This document shows positions 6,545-13,171 of a DNA stretch of 15,420 bases, piece by piece. Both the position numbers and the translations under genes were made by a program. Under the pieces are notes generated by a model, which made no database searches, was not told the origin of the DNA, and saw only the letters and a list, made by a program, of their open reading frames with translations. Position 1 is the first letter of the stretch, and each line of letters opens with the position of its first letter. The stretch is from an uncultured Ilumatobacter sp. (GTDB lineage: Bacteria > Actinomycetota > Acidimicrobiia > Acidimicrobiales > Ilumatobacteraceae). The stretch spans positions 1-15,420 of the forward strand of contig CALCXK010000012.1 of the NCBI GenBank assembly GCA_937905835.1. Reading direction: 5' to 3'.

Positions 6545-9500
6545 CAGCGGAAATTGCCTGCGCGCTCCGCTTTTTCTCGTTCGCGGCGTGCGTCGTCTTC
6601 ATCGGTACCGCGCTCGGGACGTGAGATATCGATACCGAGCTCTTCGGCAGCGCGGAAGACCTCATCGTCGAGGTCACGCATTTCGATTTCCTGGCCATCC
6701 TTGGTCAGCACTTCGACGTTGATGCAGAGTGCCTGCATCTCTTTCATCAGCACCTTGAATGACTCGGGCACGCCCGGCTCGGGAACGTTGTCGCCCTTGA
6801 CGATCGACTCATAGACACGGACACGTCCGAGCACGTCGTCGGACTTGATGGTCAACAGTTCCTGCAAGCAGTACGCGGCGCCGTAGGCCTCGAGTGCCCA
6901 CACTTCCATCTCACCGAAGCGCTGGCCACCGAACTGAGCCTTACCACCCAGCGGCTGCTGAGTGATCATCGAGTACGGGCCAGTAGAGCGGGCGTGAATC
7001 TTGTCGTCGACCAAGTGGGCCAGCTTCAAGATGTACATGTAACCGCAGGTAATGGGATTGTCGTACGCATCGCCGGTGCGACCGTTATACAACGTCATCT
7101 TGCCGTCGGTGCCGACCAGCCGAGCACCAGATGCCGACTCGACGTTGAGGTTTGCGAGGATGTTCTGGATGACCGGGTGCTTGCCGGCCTTTTCGGTCTC
7201 GTCCCACTTGGCGCCGTCGAACACTGGCGTCGCCACGAAGGTAGCGGGCTTGGTGTTCGGGCGGGTCTTGGTCTCGGTACCACGGATCGGGTCGTCGCCG
7301 ATCTGGGTGCCGTCCGGGTTGGTCCAACCCCAGCGAGCGCAGTAACCGAGGTGCGCTTCAAGCACCTGGCCCACGTTCATTCGGGACGGAACACCGAGGG
7401 GATTCAAGATGATGTCGACAGGCTGACCGTCTTCGTTGTACGGCATGTCCTCGATCGGAAGGATCTTGGAGATGACGCCCTTGTTGCCGTGACGCCCGGC
7501 AAGCTTGTCGCCCACCGAGATCTTGCGCTTCTGAGCCACATACACCCGCACCAACTGGTTGACGCCTGGGGGCAACTCGTCTCCGTCGTCACGGTTAAAC
7601 ACCTTGACGTCGATGACCTTGCCGGTCATACCGTGCGGCACCTTCAGCGAGGTGTCGCGAACTTCGCGAGCCTTCTCACCGAAGATCGCACGGAGCAAAC
7701 GCTCTTCAGGCGTCAGTTCGGTCTCGCCCTTCGGTGTGACCTTGCCAACGAGGACATCGCCCGGCCCAACGTCGGCGCCCACGCGGATGATGCCGCGGTC
7801 GTCGAGGTCAGCAAGGATGTCGTCGCTCAGGTTCGGGATGTCACGAGAGATCTCTTCCGGGCCAAGTTTCGTGTCGCGAGCATCGACTTCGTGCTCCTTG
7901 ATGTGGATCGACGTGAGTACGTCATCCTTCACGAGGCGCTCCGAAAGGATGATCGCATCCTCGAAGTTGTAGCCCTCCCACGGGATGAACGCCACGAGCA
8001 GGTTCTTGCCCAATGCGAGTTCGCCTTGGTCGGTCGACGGTCCGTCAGCGAGGATGACGCCCGCCGTCACCTTGTCGCCTTCGTTGACCAGAACGCGGTG
8101 GTTGATGCAGGTGTCCTGGTTCGAGCGACGGAACTTGGAGAGCTTGTAGGTCCGCTTGCCGAGCGTCTTGTACAGCACCGAGATCGCCTCACCGGAGACG
8201 TCGGTGACTTCACCGTCGTCTTCAGCCATGATCAGATCGGCGGCATCACGGGCGGCACGGTTCTCGATGCCGGTACCGATGTACGGCGCCTCGGCACGAA
8301 GCAACGGCACAGCCTGGCGTTGCATGTTGGCCCCCATGAGGGCGCGGTTGGCATCGTCGTGCTCGAGGAACGGAATCAGCGCCGTGGCAACGGACACGAT
8401 CTGCTTCGGGCTGACGTCGATGAAGTCGACCTCCGACGGAGGCACGTAGCCGATGTCGGTAGTGGCACCGAAGAAGCTCTCAGCTTCGAGCATCTTGCGG
8501 AGATCCTCGAGGCTGGCGGCCTGCGGCGAACGGCGAACGAGCACACGCTCGTCGGCGAGGCTACCGTCGTCCTTGAGCGGCGTGTTTGCCTGGGCAACCA
8601 CGTAGTTCTCTTCTTCGTCGGCTGCCATGTAGACGATTTCGCCTGTGACCTTGCCGTCCTTCACCTGGCGGTACGGCGACTCGATGAAGCCGAACTCGTT
8701 GACTCGGGCGTAGCACGACAGGCCACCGATCAGGCCGATGTTCGGGCCTTCCGGGGTTTCGATCGGGCACATCCGGCCGTAGTGGCTGAAGTGGACGTCT
8801 CGGACTTCGAAGCCGGCGCGCTCACGGGACAGACCACCTGGGCCGAGCGCAGAAAGGCGACGACGGTGCGTGAGGCCCGAGAGCGGGTTGACCTGGTCCA
8901 TGAACTGCGAGAGCTGAGAGGTTCCGAAGAACTCCTTGATCGCAGCGACGACCGGACGAATGTTGATGAGCGTTTGCGGCGTGATTGCCTCGACGTCTTG
9001 CGTTGTCATGCGCTCACGCACGACACGCTCCATGCGGCTCAAACCAATGCGGACCTGGTTTTGGATCAGTTCACCGACGCTACGGATGCGGCGGTTGGCG
9101 AAGTGGTCCTGGTCGTCGAGTCGGTAGCCCGGCTCCTGCTTGACCAGATGCAACATGTAGCTGATCGTCGCGAGTACTTCGCAACGGCTGAGGACGTTCT
9201 GGCCCTCCTCGGGGTAGTCGAGCAGCGGCTCGCCTTCGGCGTTCAGGCCGCCTTCGAGGCCAAACAGTGTGCCGACCTGGCTGAGCTCTTCACCGAGCTT
9301 GCGGTTGATCTTGTACCGGCCGACACGGCTGAGGTCATAGCGACGGCTCTCGAAGAACGCGTTGCGGAAGTAGGCCTTGGCGGACTCGGCGGTCGGCGGT
9401 TCGCCCGGGCGGGCGCGCTTGTAGATCTCAATGAGCGATTCTTCCTGGGTCGGCGCAGTGTCGCGTTCCTTCTCCCATTGGCCCTCGAGGAAGTCGAAGT

Positions 9501-10176
9501 GGCTAACGAAGCGATCGAGAAAGCCCGGAGCGTTCTCTTCGTCGTAGCCGAGCGCACGAAGCATGGTGAAGACACCGAGGCGACGCTTGCGAGCGACACG
9601 CGTGCCGGCGGTGACATCCTTGCCCGGCTTGTGCTCGACATCGAACTCCATCCACTCGCCGCGGTACGGGTGGATGGTGCCCTTGACCAGCTGGTGCTTG
9701 GTGAGGTTACGCAGGCGGAAACGCTCACCTGGCTCGAAGATGACGCCGGGGCTACGAACGAGCTGACTGACGACGACACGCTCGGTGCCGTTGACGATGA
9801 ACGTGCCCTTCTCGGTCATGATCGGGAAGTCGCCCATAAAGACGGTTTGTTCCTTGATCTCACCGGTGTTGCGGTTCATGAACCGGGCGCGCACGAAGAC
9901 CGGCGCGCTGTAGGTCATATCCTTTTCTTTGCATTCCTCAACCGTGAACTTCGGCGGTGGGCGCAGATCTTCGTCGAACGGGTCAAATTCGAGCTCAAGC
10001 TGGAGCGATTCCGAGAAGTCCTTAATGGGGCTGATATCGCGGAATGTGTTCGCGAGCCCTTCATCGAGAAACCACTGGAAGCTCTCACGCTGGACAGCAA
10101 TCAGGTCGGGGAGCTCGAGCGGCTCCTTCAGATTGCCGAACGAATAACGTTCACGAGACACGGGACGAGTCGCCAC
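6544..10176 (-). CDS. rpoB: DNA-directed RNA polymerase subunit beta
   Basis: Beta forms the other half of the RNA polymerase core, including the rifampicin-binding pocket next to the active site. Predicted length is 1210 residues. I chose the GTG at 10176 (start MATRPVSRERYSFG) because GGAG lies 7 nt before it; the GTG two codons earlier (10182) almost touches that site. The rifampicin region is recognisable (FFGTSQLSQFMDQ, then NPLSGLTHRRRLSALGPGG). The usual resistance positions Asp516, His526 and Ser531 (E. coli numbers) are unchanged; position 518 is Val and 527 is Arg. The C-terminal tail after ELGIDISRPE is short and charged, as in actinobacteria. The gene follows rplL after 489 nt containing a hairpin and two promoter candidates, so it can probably be expressed apart from rplJ-rplL. 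Confidence 0.99.
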   Translation of the reverse strand: MATRPVSRERYSFGNLKEPLELPDLIAVQRESFQWFLDEGLANTFRDISPIKDFSESLQLELEFDPFDEDLRPPPKFTVEECKEKDMTYSAPVFVRARFMNRNTGEIKEQTVFMGDFPIMTEKGTFIVNGTERVVVSQLVRSPGVIFEPGERFRLRNLTKHQLVKGTIHPYRGEWMEFDVEHKPGKDVTAGTRVARKRRLGVFTMLRALGYDEENAPGFLDRFVSHFDFLEGQWEKERDTAPTQEESLIEIYKRARPGEPPTAESAKAYFRNAFFESRRYDLSRVGRYKINRKLGEELSQVGTLFGLEGGLNAEGEPLLDYPEEGQNVLSRCEVLATISYMLHLVKQEPGYRLDDQDHFANRRIRSVGELIQNQVRIGLSRMERVVRERMTTQDVEAITPQTLINIRPVVAAIKEFFGTSQLSQFMDQVNPLSGLTHRRRLSALGPGGLSRERAGFEVRDVHFSHYGRMCPIETPEGPNIGLIGGLSCYARVNEFGFIESPYRQVKDGKVTGEIVYMAADEEENYVVAQANTPLKDDGSLADERVLVRRSPQAASLEDLRKMLEAESFFGATTDIGYVPPSEVDFIDVSPKQIVSVATALIPFLEHDDANRALMGANMQRQAVPLLRAEAPYIGTGIENRAARDAADLIMAEDDGEVTDVSGEAISVLYKTLGKRTYKLSKFRRSNQDTCINHRVLVNEGDKVTAGVILADGPSTDQGELALGKNLLVAFIPWEGYNFEDAIILSERLVKDDVLTSIHIKEHEVDARDTKLGPEEISRDIPNLSDDILADLDDRGIIRVGADVGPGDVLVGKVTPKGETELTPEERLLRAIFGEKAREVRDTSLKVPHGMTGKVIDVKVFNRDDGDELPPGVNQLVRVYVAQKRKISVGDKLAGRHGNKGVISKILPIEDMPYNEDGQPVDIILNPLGVPSRMNVGQVLEAHLGYCARWGWTNPDGTQIGDDPIRGTETKTRPNTKPATFVATPVFDGAKWDETEKAGKHPVIQNILANLNVESASGARLVGTDGKMTLYNGRTGDAYDNPITCGYMYILKLAHLVDDKIHARSTGPYSMITQQPLGGKAQFGGQRFGEMEVWALEAYGAAYCLQELLTIKSDDVLGRVRVYESIVKGDNVPEPGVPESFKVLMKEMQALCINVEVLTKDGQEIEMRDLDDEVFRAAEELGIDISRPERGTDEDDARREREKAERAGNFR

Positions 10177-10271
10177 GATCACTCTCCAAAGAGTTGAGGG
10201 TTGTTGCCAGGCTGCCGGGCGCGCTGAACCACACCTGATGAATGGTGGGGGGACAGTAGACGCACGGCAGC

Positions 10272-10469
10272 GTGCCAGACTATCTACGTGGGGCGAGCAA
10301 TATCAACCGCAGACAGCCTGAATTCGCGCTGCGGGCGTACATTTCCTGGATCGACGATGTTGAAAGTGTCATCGACGAATTGCGAGCCAACGTAAAGAAC
10401 ATCCCTCGAAATGTCAAGCATCTCAGCAGTATCGCCACGAAATTCATACGTGACCAGGTGCTCTGCTGA
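10272..10469 (+). CDS. Possible small opposite-strand gene or gene remnant between rplL and rpoB
   Basis: A 65-codon frame with a GTG start (MPDYLRGASN...) lies on the strand opposite to the operon. I do not recognise it. The middle and end look like an amphipathic helical protein (AYISWIDDVESVIDELRANV). My hand count of codon-position GC is about 55, 38 and 63 per cent, the coding order for this strand, but the third position is clearly lower than in neighbouring genes. No ribosome binding site stands near the GTG, and a stop lies 13 nt upstream, so the start is poorly supported. The mirror frame on the minus strand (10284-10592) also reads like protein, so one of them may be a decayed gene. 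A hairpin with a T-rich run on the plus side (10575-10622) lies downstream. Confidence 0.3.
   Translation: MPDYLRGASNINRRQPEFALRAYISWIDDVESVIDELRANVKNIPRNVKHLSSIATKFIRDQVLC
10277..10306 (-). promoter_or_regulatory. Candidate proximal rpoB promoter
   Basis: On the minus strand TTGATA (10306-10301) and TAGTCT (10282-10277) are 18 nt apart. Transcription would start about 95 nt before the rpoB GTG. The -35 box is good and the -10 box moderate. Confidence 0.35.
10389..10417 (-). promoter_or_regulatory. Candidate distal rpoB promoter
   Basis: On the minus strand a consensus TTGACA (10417-10412) stands 17 nt from TACGTT (10394-10389). Transcription would start near 10382, leaving a leader of about 200 nt. 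It is the best -35 box found in the window. Confidence 0.45.
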
Positions 10470-10574
10470 CGTCACCGGAGCCCCATTTCGCCTGAAGTGA
10501 CGCCTCGAAGTTGGCTGATTCACGACTCGATGTCGTCTGCAGGACGTCAGTTGGGTCACTGACTCAGAGCGCGA

Positions 10575-10616
10575 CAGAGCCCGGATGCACACCGAGGGGT
10601 CGACATCCGGGCTCTG
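10575..10616. terminator. Hairpin between rplL and rpoB (attenuator or bidirectional terminator)
   Basis: CAGAGCCCGGATG pairs perfectly over 13 bp with its complement across a 16-nt loop, 50 nt after the rplL stop. On the minus strand it is followed by TCGCGCTCTGAG, without a U-tract; on the plus strand by GCTTTTCTC. E. coli has a partial terminator in the same rplL-rpoB gap that sets the ratio of ribosomal protein to polymerase. This hairpin may do the same, and may also end transcripts coming from the plus strand. Confidence 0.65.
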
Positions 10617-10665
10617 GCTTTTCTCGGAAGAACTCAGGTCAGCAGCGCGCTGCGCCGCCGACTGA

Positions 10666-11040
10666 TCACTTCACTTCGACGTCAGCGCCAACTTCTTCGA
10701 GCTTGGCCTTGGCGGCTTCAGCGTCAGCCTTGCCGACCTTCTCCATAAGCGGCGTGGGGGCGGCGTCGACGAGGTCCTTGGCGTCCTTCAGACCCACACC
10801 GAGAAGGTCCTTGACGACCTTGACGACCTGGATCTTCTGTCCACCTGCACCGTTAAGAATGACATCGAATTCGTCCTTCTCTTCGGCTGCTTCGGCGGCG
10901 CCACCAGCGGGAGCTGCTGCAGCCATTGCTACAGGGGCAGCAGCTGTGACGTCAAACTTCTCTTCGAAGGCGTCGAGGAGCTCTTTGAGCTCGATGACGG
11001 TCTTGGCGCCAATAGCGTCGAGGATTTCTTCGTTAGTCAT
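10666..11040 (-). CDS. rplL: 50S ribosomal protein L7/L12
   Basis: L7/L12 forms the mobile stalk of the 50S subunit and recruits and activates the translation GTPases, including the EF-G and EF-Tu encoded at the two ends of this window. The protein is 124 residues, normal length. An N-terminal dimerisation and L10-binding helix region (1-30) is followed by an Ala/Gly-rich hinge (33-53) and the globular C-terminal domain (55-124) with GLKDAKDLVDAAP at 83-95. The ATG at 11040 has GAGAGAA as its ribosome binding site. The gap to rplJ is 62 nt and holds a GGGGTC-type hairpin and an ACTGAAACTGAA motif also seen before rplK. L7/L12 is needed in several copies per ribosome, so extra translation signals in this gap would make sense. 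Confidence 0.98.
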   Translation of the reverse strand: MTNEEILDAIGAKTVIELKELLDAFEEKFDVTAAAPVAMAAAAPAGGAAEAAEEKDEFDVILNGAGGQKIQVVKVVKDLLGVGLKDAKDLVDAAPTPLMEKVGKADAEAAKAKLEEVGADVEVK

Positions 11041-11071
11041 GATGTTCTCTCTTTTCGTTCAGTTTCAGTGC

Positions 11072-11087
11072 GGGGCCGTTCGACCCC
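11072..11087 (-). repeat. GGGGTC hairpin copy C in the rplJ-rplL gap
   Basis: On the minus strand GGGGUC, loop GAAC, GGCCCC forms a 6-bp stem with one U-G wobble that works only in this orientation. An alternative stem ACCCC/GGGGT uses the same G-run with upstream sequence next to the rplJ stop, so the two are mutually exclusive. ACTGAAACTG follows, as it does in copy A at 6512-6544. Confidence 0.55.
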
Positions 11088-11102
11088 AGAAATATGGGGT
11101 GT

Positions 11103-11642
11103 TCAGGCTTCGGCTTCCTGCTTCTCGATGAGAGCAGAGAGTCCGAACGCGAACTTGTTTGGCAGTGCCTTGAGCAACCGTGCGGTCTTGACCAGGGGTG
11201 CTTGGAGTGCGCCAGCAAAATTTGCCAGCAACTCGTCGCGCGACGGCAGGCTGGCCAGTGCTTTGACATCATCAGCGGACATCGGCGTGTCGCCGAGCAT
11301 GCCGCCCTTGATGACGAGCAGCGGGTTCGCCTTGGCCGCATCGATCAGCGCTTTTGCTGCGCCCACCAAATCATCGGCGGCGAAGGTGAGCGCAGTCGGA
11401 CCGGTCAGGTGATCATTGAGGCCGTCGCGACCGGCGTTGGTAGCGGCAAGCTTCGCCAGGGTGTTTTTGTACACCTTGTGCTCGGCGCCAACAGCGCGCA
11501 GCGGGGTACGAAGGTCTGCCATCTGGCTGACCGACATGCCGCGGTACTCAGTGACGAACACTGCGCTGGCTTCTTTGAGCTTTGCAGTGATTTCCTCGAC
11601 CTTTGCGACCTTGTCGGGTCGCGGTGCGTTTGCTTCTGTCAT
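11103..11642 (-). CDS. rplJ: 50S ribosomal protein L10
   Basis: L10 anchors the L7/L12 dimers to 23S rRNA at the base of the stalk. The predicted protein is 179 residues. The N-terminal rRNA-binding domain shows EITAKLKEASAVFVTEYRG and the conserved HKVYKNTLAKLA; the C-terminal helix that binds L7/L12 dimers is at the end (LLKALPNKFAFGLSALIEK). The ATG at 11642 is chosen because GAGGAGGA lies about 8 nt upstream; the frame stays open further, but only to a TTG within the leader. rplJ heads the rplJ-rplL unit: a strong hairpin and an opposite-strand gene separate it from rplA. In many bacteria the L10-L7/L12 complex represses its own message through a structured leader, and a plausible leader structure is present here. 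Confidence 0.98.
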   Translation of the reverse strand: MTEANAPRPDKVAKVEEITAKLKEASAVFVTEYRGMSVSQMADLRTPLRAVGAEHKVYKNTLAKLAATNAGRDGLNDHLTGPTALTFAADDLVGAAKALIDAAKANPLLVIKGGMLGDTPMSADDVKALASLPSRDELLANFAGALQAPLVKTARLLKALPNKFAFGLSALIEKQEAEA

Positions 11643-11700
11643 GTGTGTTTTCCTCCTCTCGCTCAACTCGGGGTGCTCGCGATGTTCAGCGAACACCTCC

Positions 11701-11769
11701 AAGGAGCGACCAGCGAGACGATGTCTCGAGCCGTTACCTCGTGGTATGCACCTCGGTTGGCGTCTCCTT
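11701..11769 (-). promoter_or_regulatory. Probable L10 leader (autoregulatory mRNA structure)
   Basis: On the minus strand AAGGAG (11769-11764) pairs with CTCCTT (11706-11701), closing a 69-nt domain. Inside it CCA can pair with TGG across an asymmetric, kink-turn-like internal loop, and CGAGAC-ATC-GTCTCG forms a clean hairpin. A further small hairpin (TGTTC-GCT-GAACA) lies between the domain and the rplJ ribosome binding site. Position and layout agree with known L10 leaders, which bind the L10-L7/L12 complex; I could not run a covariance search. Confidence 0.5.
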
Positions 11770-11832
11770 CACGAAATGTGGAGGATCCATTACCCGGATT
11801 TCTCCGGACCAACGGTCTCTGGCGAGCGACCT

Positions 11833-11853
11833 ATTTTACAGGGCCTCATACTA
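11833..11853 (-). promoter_or_regulatory. Candidate rplJ-rplL promoter -10 boxes
   Basis: Two good -10 candidates lie on the minus strand, TAGTAT (11853-11848) and TAAAAT (11838-11833), each 5 of 6 to the usual consensus. Neither has a convincing -35 box. This short stretch is the most AT-rich part of the gap and precedes the probable L10 leader. Confidence 0.4.
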
Positions 11854-11900
11854 AGGCTCGCGCGTCGAGGTTCCACGCGGTCCCGCGACTGGGCCTGATC

Positions 11901-11906
11901 TACAAT
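11901..11906 (+). promoter_or_regulatory. Candidate -10 box for a leaderless transcript
   Basis: TACAAT is followed after 6 nt by the ATG at 11913, so transcription would begin at or next to the start codon. This TANNNT-to-start spacing is the usual arrangement of leaderless genes in actinobacteria. No clear -35 box is visible. Confidence 0.5.
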
Positions 11907-11912
11907 GACGGG

Positions 11913-12170
11913 ATGGTCGGAGAGAATCGCAGGGTTGCAGCCGACTCGTCTGCCCATGCCCAAGGTCTCACAGACAACCTCACGAAGCAGGGCTTCGCTC
12001 TCGAGTCCCAGAGTGCCGGCGAGTGGACGCTGCGTAAGGAACGCCGCCGAGGCGATCACGTGGTCACGATTGCCATTTCGCAACCGTCGGTGATCCAGCA
12101 GCCCAACCTGGTGACGCCCCCAACATCTGGTAGCTCAGCATCTGCCAACTGGGCGCCACCGAAATTCTGA
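11913..12170 (+). CDS. Small opposite-strand protein of unknown function between rplA and rplJ
   Basis: The frame encodes 85 residues and I do not recognise the family. The first 55 residues look like a compact domain: a polar helix (SSAHAQGLTDNLTKQG) followed by two probable beta strands (FALESQSAGEWTLRKE and GDHVVTIAIS). The last 25 residues are rich in Pro, Ser, Ala and Asn and look disordered. There is no signal peptide or membrane segment. The start is the ATG at 11913, placed 6 nt after TACAAT and without a ribosome binding site, the leaderless pattern. Third-position GC is about 68 per cent by hand count. The gene diverges from rplJ and converges on rplA, splitting rplKA from rplJL; the hairpin at 12251-12280 may end both convergent transcripts. 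Expression is inferred. Confidence 0.55.
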   Translation: MVGENRRVAADSSAHAQGLTDNLTKQGFALESQSAGEWTLRKERRRGDHVVTIAISQPSVIQQPNLVTPPTSGSSASANWAPPKF

Positions 12171-12250
12171 CTCCCCCAGCCTTGTGGGTCGACGGGGGAC
12201 AGTGGCCGCTGGCCAGAACTCGTCCACGCACGGTGCCCAGTCGAAAACGA

Positions 12251-12280
12251 CGAATGCCCGCACCACAGTGCGGGCATTCG
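12251..12280. terminator. Terminator between rplA and the convergent small gene
   Basis: CGAATGCCCGCAC pairs perfectly over 13 bp around a 4-nt loop. On the minus strand, 40 nt after the rplA stop, it is followed by TCGTTTTCGA; on the plus strand by TTCAGTCTTTCC. It probably ends the rplK-rplA message and may also end the plus-strand gene at 11913-12170. Confidence 0.75.
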
Positions 12281-12319
12281 TTCAGTCTTTCCACGCGGCG
12301 CCAGGTTCGAGACGCTGAA

Positions 12320-13027
12320 TCAGCCTTCGCCAGGCAGCACTGGCTTCAGGCGCTGAATGTCCACCTTGACGCCGGGGCCCATCGTCGACGAAACGGTGAT
12401 CTTCTGGATGTATCGGCCCTTGGCCGACGCAGGCTTCGCACGCTGGACCTCTTCGATCACTGCGAAAATGTTCTCAGCCAGCGCTTCAGGGGTGAAGCTA
12501 GCCTTGCCGACAGTGAGCTGCACGTTGCCGTAACGGTCGGTGCGGTACTCAACTTTTCCGCCCTTGAACTCAGTGACGGCCTTGGCGACATCCGGAGTGA
12601 CGGTGCCGGTTTTCGGGTTCGGCATCAGGCCACGGGGACCGAGCGTGCGGCCGAGACGACCAACAAGCGGCATCATGTCCGGTGTCGCGATGACGAGATC
12701 GAAGTCCATCATTCCTCCCTCGATCTGTTCGAACAGGTCGTCAGCGCCCACGATGTCGGCGCCGGCTTCGCGGGCAGCGTTAGCTGCTTCGCCCGAAGCG
12801 AACACGGCGACACGAACGTCCTTGCCGGTGCCCTGAGGGAGCGCGACAGTTCCGCGCACCATCTGCTCGGCCTTGCGGGGGTCGATACCGAGACGGAACG
12901 ACACGTCGACGGATTCGTCGAACTTCGCCGTCGCGGTCTCTTTTGCCAGACGGACTGCGTCGGCCGGGGTGTACATCGTCTCACGATCGAACTTCTTCGA
13001 TGCGTCAATAAATTTCTTGCCTGACAT
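12320..13027 (-). CDS. rplA: 50S ribosomal protein L1
   Basis: L1 forms the mobile stalk at the exit side of the 50S subunit and guides deacylated tRNA out of the E site. The protein is 235 residues, the usual length. The family signature GRTLGPRGLMPNPKTGTV lies at about 126-143, and the Gly-rich segment VALPQGTGKDVRVAVF at 61-76 is normal. The ATG at 13027 has GAGGGAG about 8 nt upstream. It follows rplK after 144 nt, a long gap for this pair, containing a GGGGTCAGGCCCC hairpin and a 10-bp direct repeat. In E. coli L1 represses the rplK-rplA message by binding near its start; I cannot identify that site here with confidence. A terminator and an opposite-strand gene follow. Confidence 0.98.
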   Translation of the reverse strand: MSGKKFIDASKKFDRETMYTPADAVRLAKETATAKFDESVDVSFRLGIDPRKAEQMVRGTVALPQGTGKDVRVAVFASGEAANAAREAGADIVGADDLFEQIEGGMMDFDLVIATPDMMPLVGRLGRTLGPRGLMPNPKTGTVTPDVAKAVTEFKGGKVEYRTDRYGNVQLTVGKASFTPEALAENIFAVIEEVQRAKPASAKGRYIQKITVSSTMGPGVKVDIQRLKPVLPGEG

Positions 13028-13052
13028 ATATGTCTCCCTCAGTAGTACGTCC

Positions 13053-13076
13053 GCCGGTCGAGGTGAGCCGGTCGAG
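13053..13076. repeat. 10-bp direct repeat upstream of rplA
   Basis: GCCGGTCGAG occurs twice with 4 nt (GTGA) between, a 14-bp period, 26-49 nt before the rplA start. It may be a slippage product or part of a leader element; no function is evident. Confidence 0.6.
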
Positions 13077-13101
13077 ACGTTGTTCGGTGGTTATCTGAAA
13101 T

Positions 13102-13134
13102 AGTTGCGAAAGGGGCCTGACCCCATCCGTAACT
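13102..13134. repeat. GGGGTC hairpin copy B in the rplK-rplA gap
   Basis: On the minus strand AGTTACGGATGGGG and CCCCTTTCGCAACT pair with 11 Watson-Crick pairs, one G-U pair and two mismatches of 14, around the loop TCAGG. The core GGGGTCAGGCCCC resembles GGGGTCAGACCCC of copy A, and both stems begin with AGTT. It lies 38 nt after the rplK stop, with no U-tract. Confidence 0.7.
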
Positions 13135-13171
13135 TTGGTTGTCTTGATATGGGACGTCAGTCGCCCCGGCA

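Noticed and set aside
10177..10182. rpoB start at the GTG at 10182
   Set aside because: The GGAGA site would directly touch this codon. The GTG at 10176 is at the normal distance.
6994..10197. Very long plus-strand open frame (about 1067 codons) opposite rpoB
   Set aside because: It mirrors the rpoB frame, where high third-position GC removes stop codons from the complementary strand. It has no recognisable domains, and rpoB on the other strand is unmistakable.
10284..10592. 102-codon minus-strand frame between rplL and rpoB
   Set aside because: Its ATG lies inside the hairpin, it has no ribosome binding site, and its codon-position GC order is wrong for this genome. It is the mirror of the plus-strand candidate at 10272-10469, which fits slightly better.
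11643..11702. Upstream TTG start for rplJ at 11702
   Set aside because: It falls within the structured leader and adds 20 residues unlike L10; the ATG at 11642 has a strong ribosome binding site.
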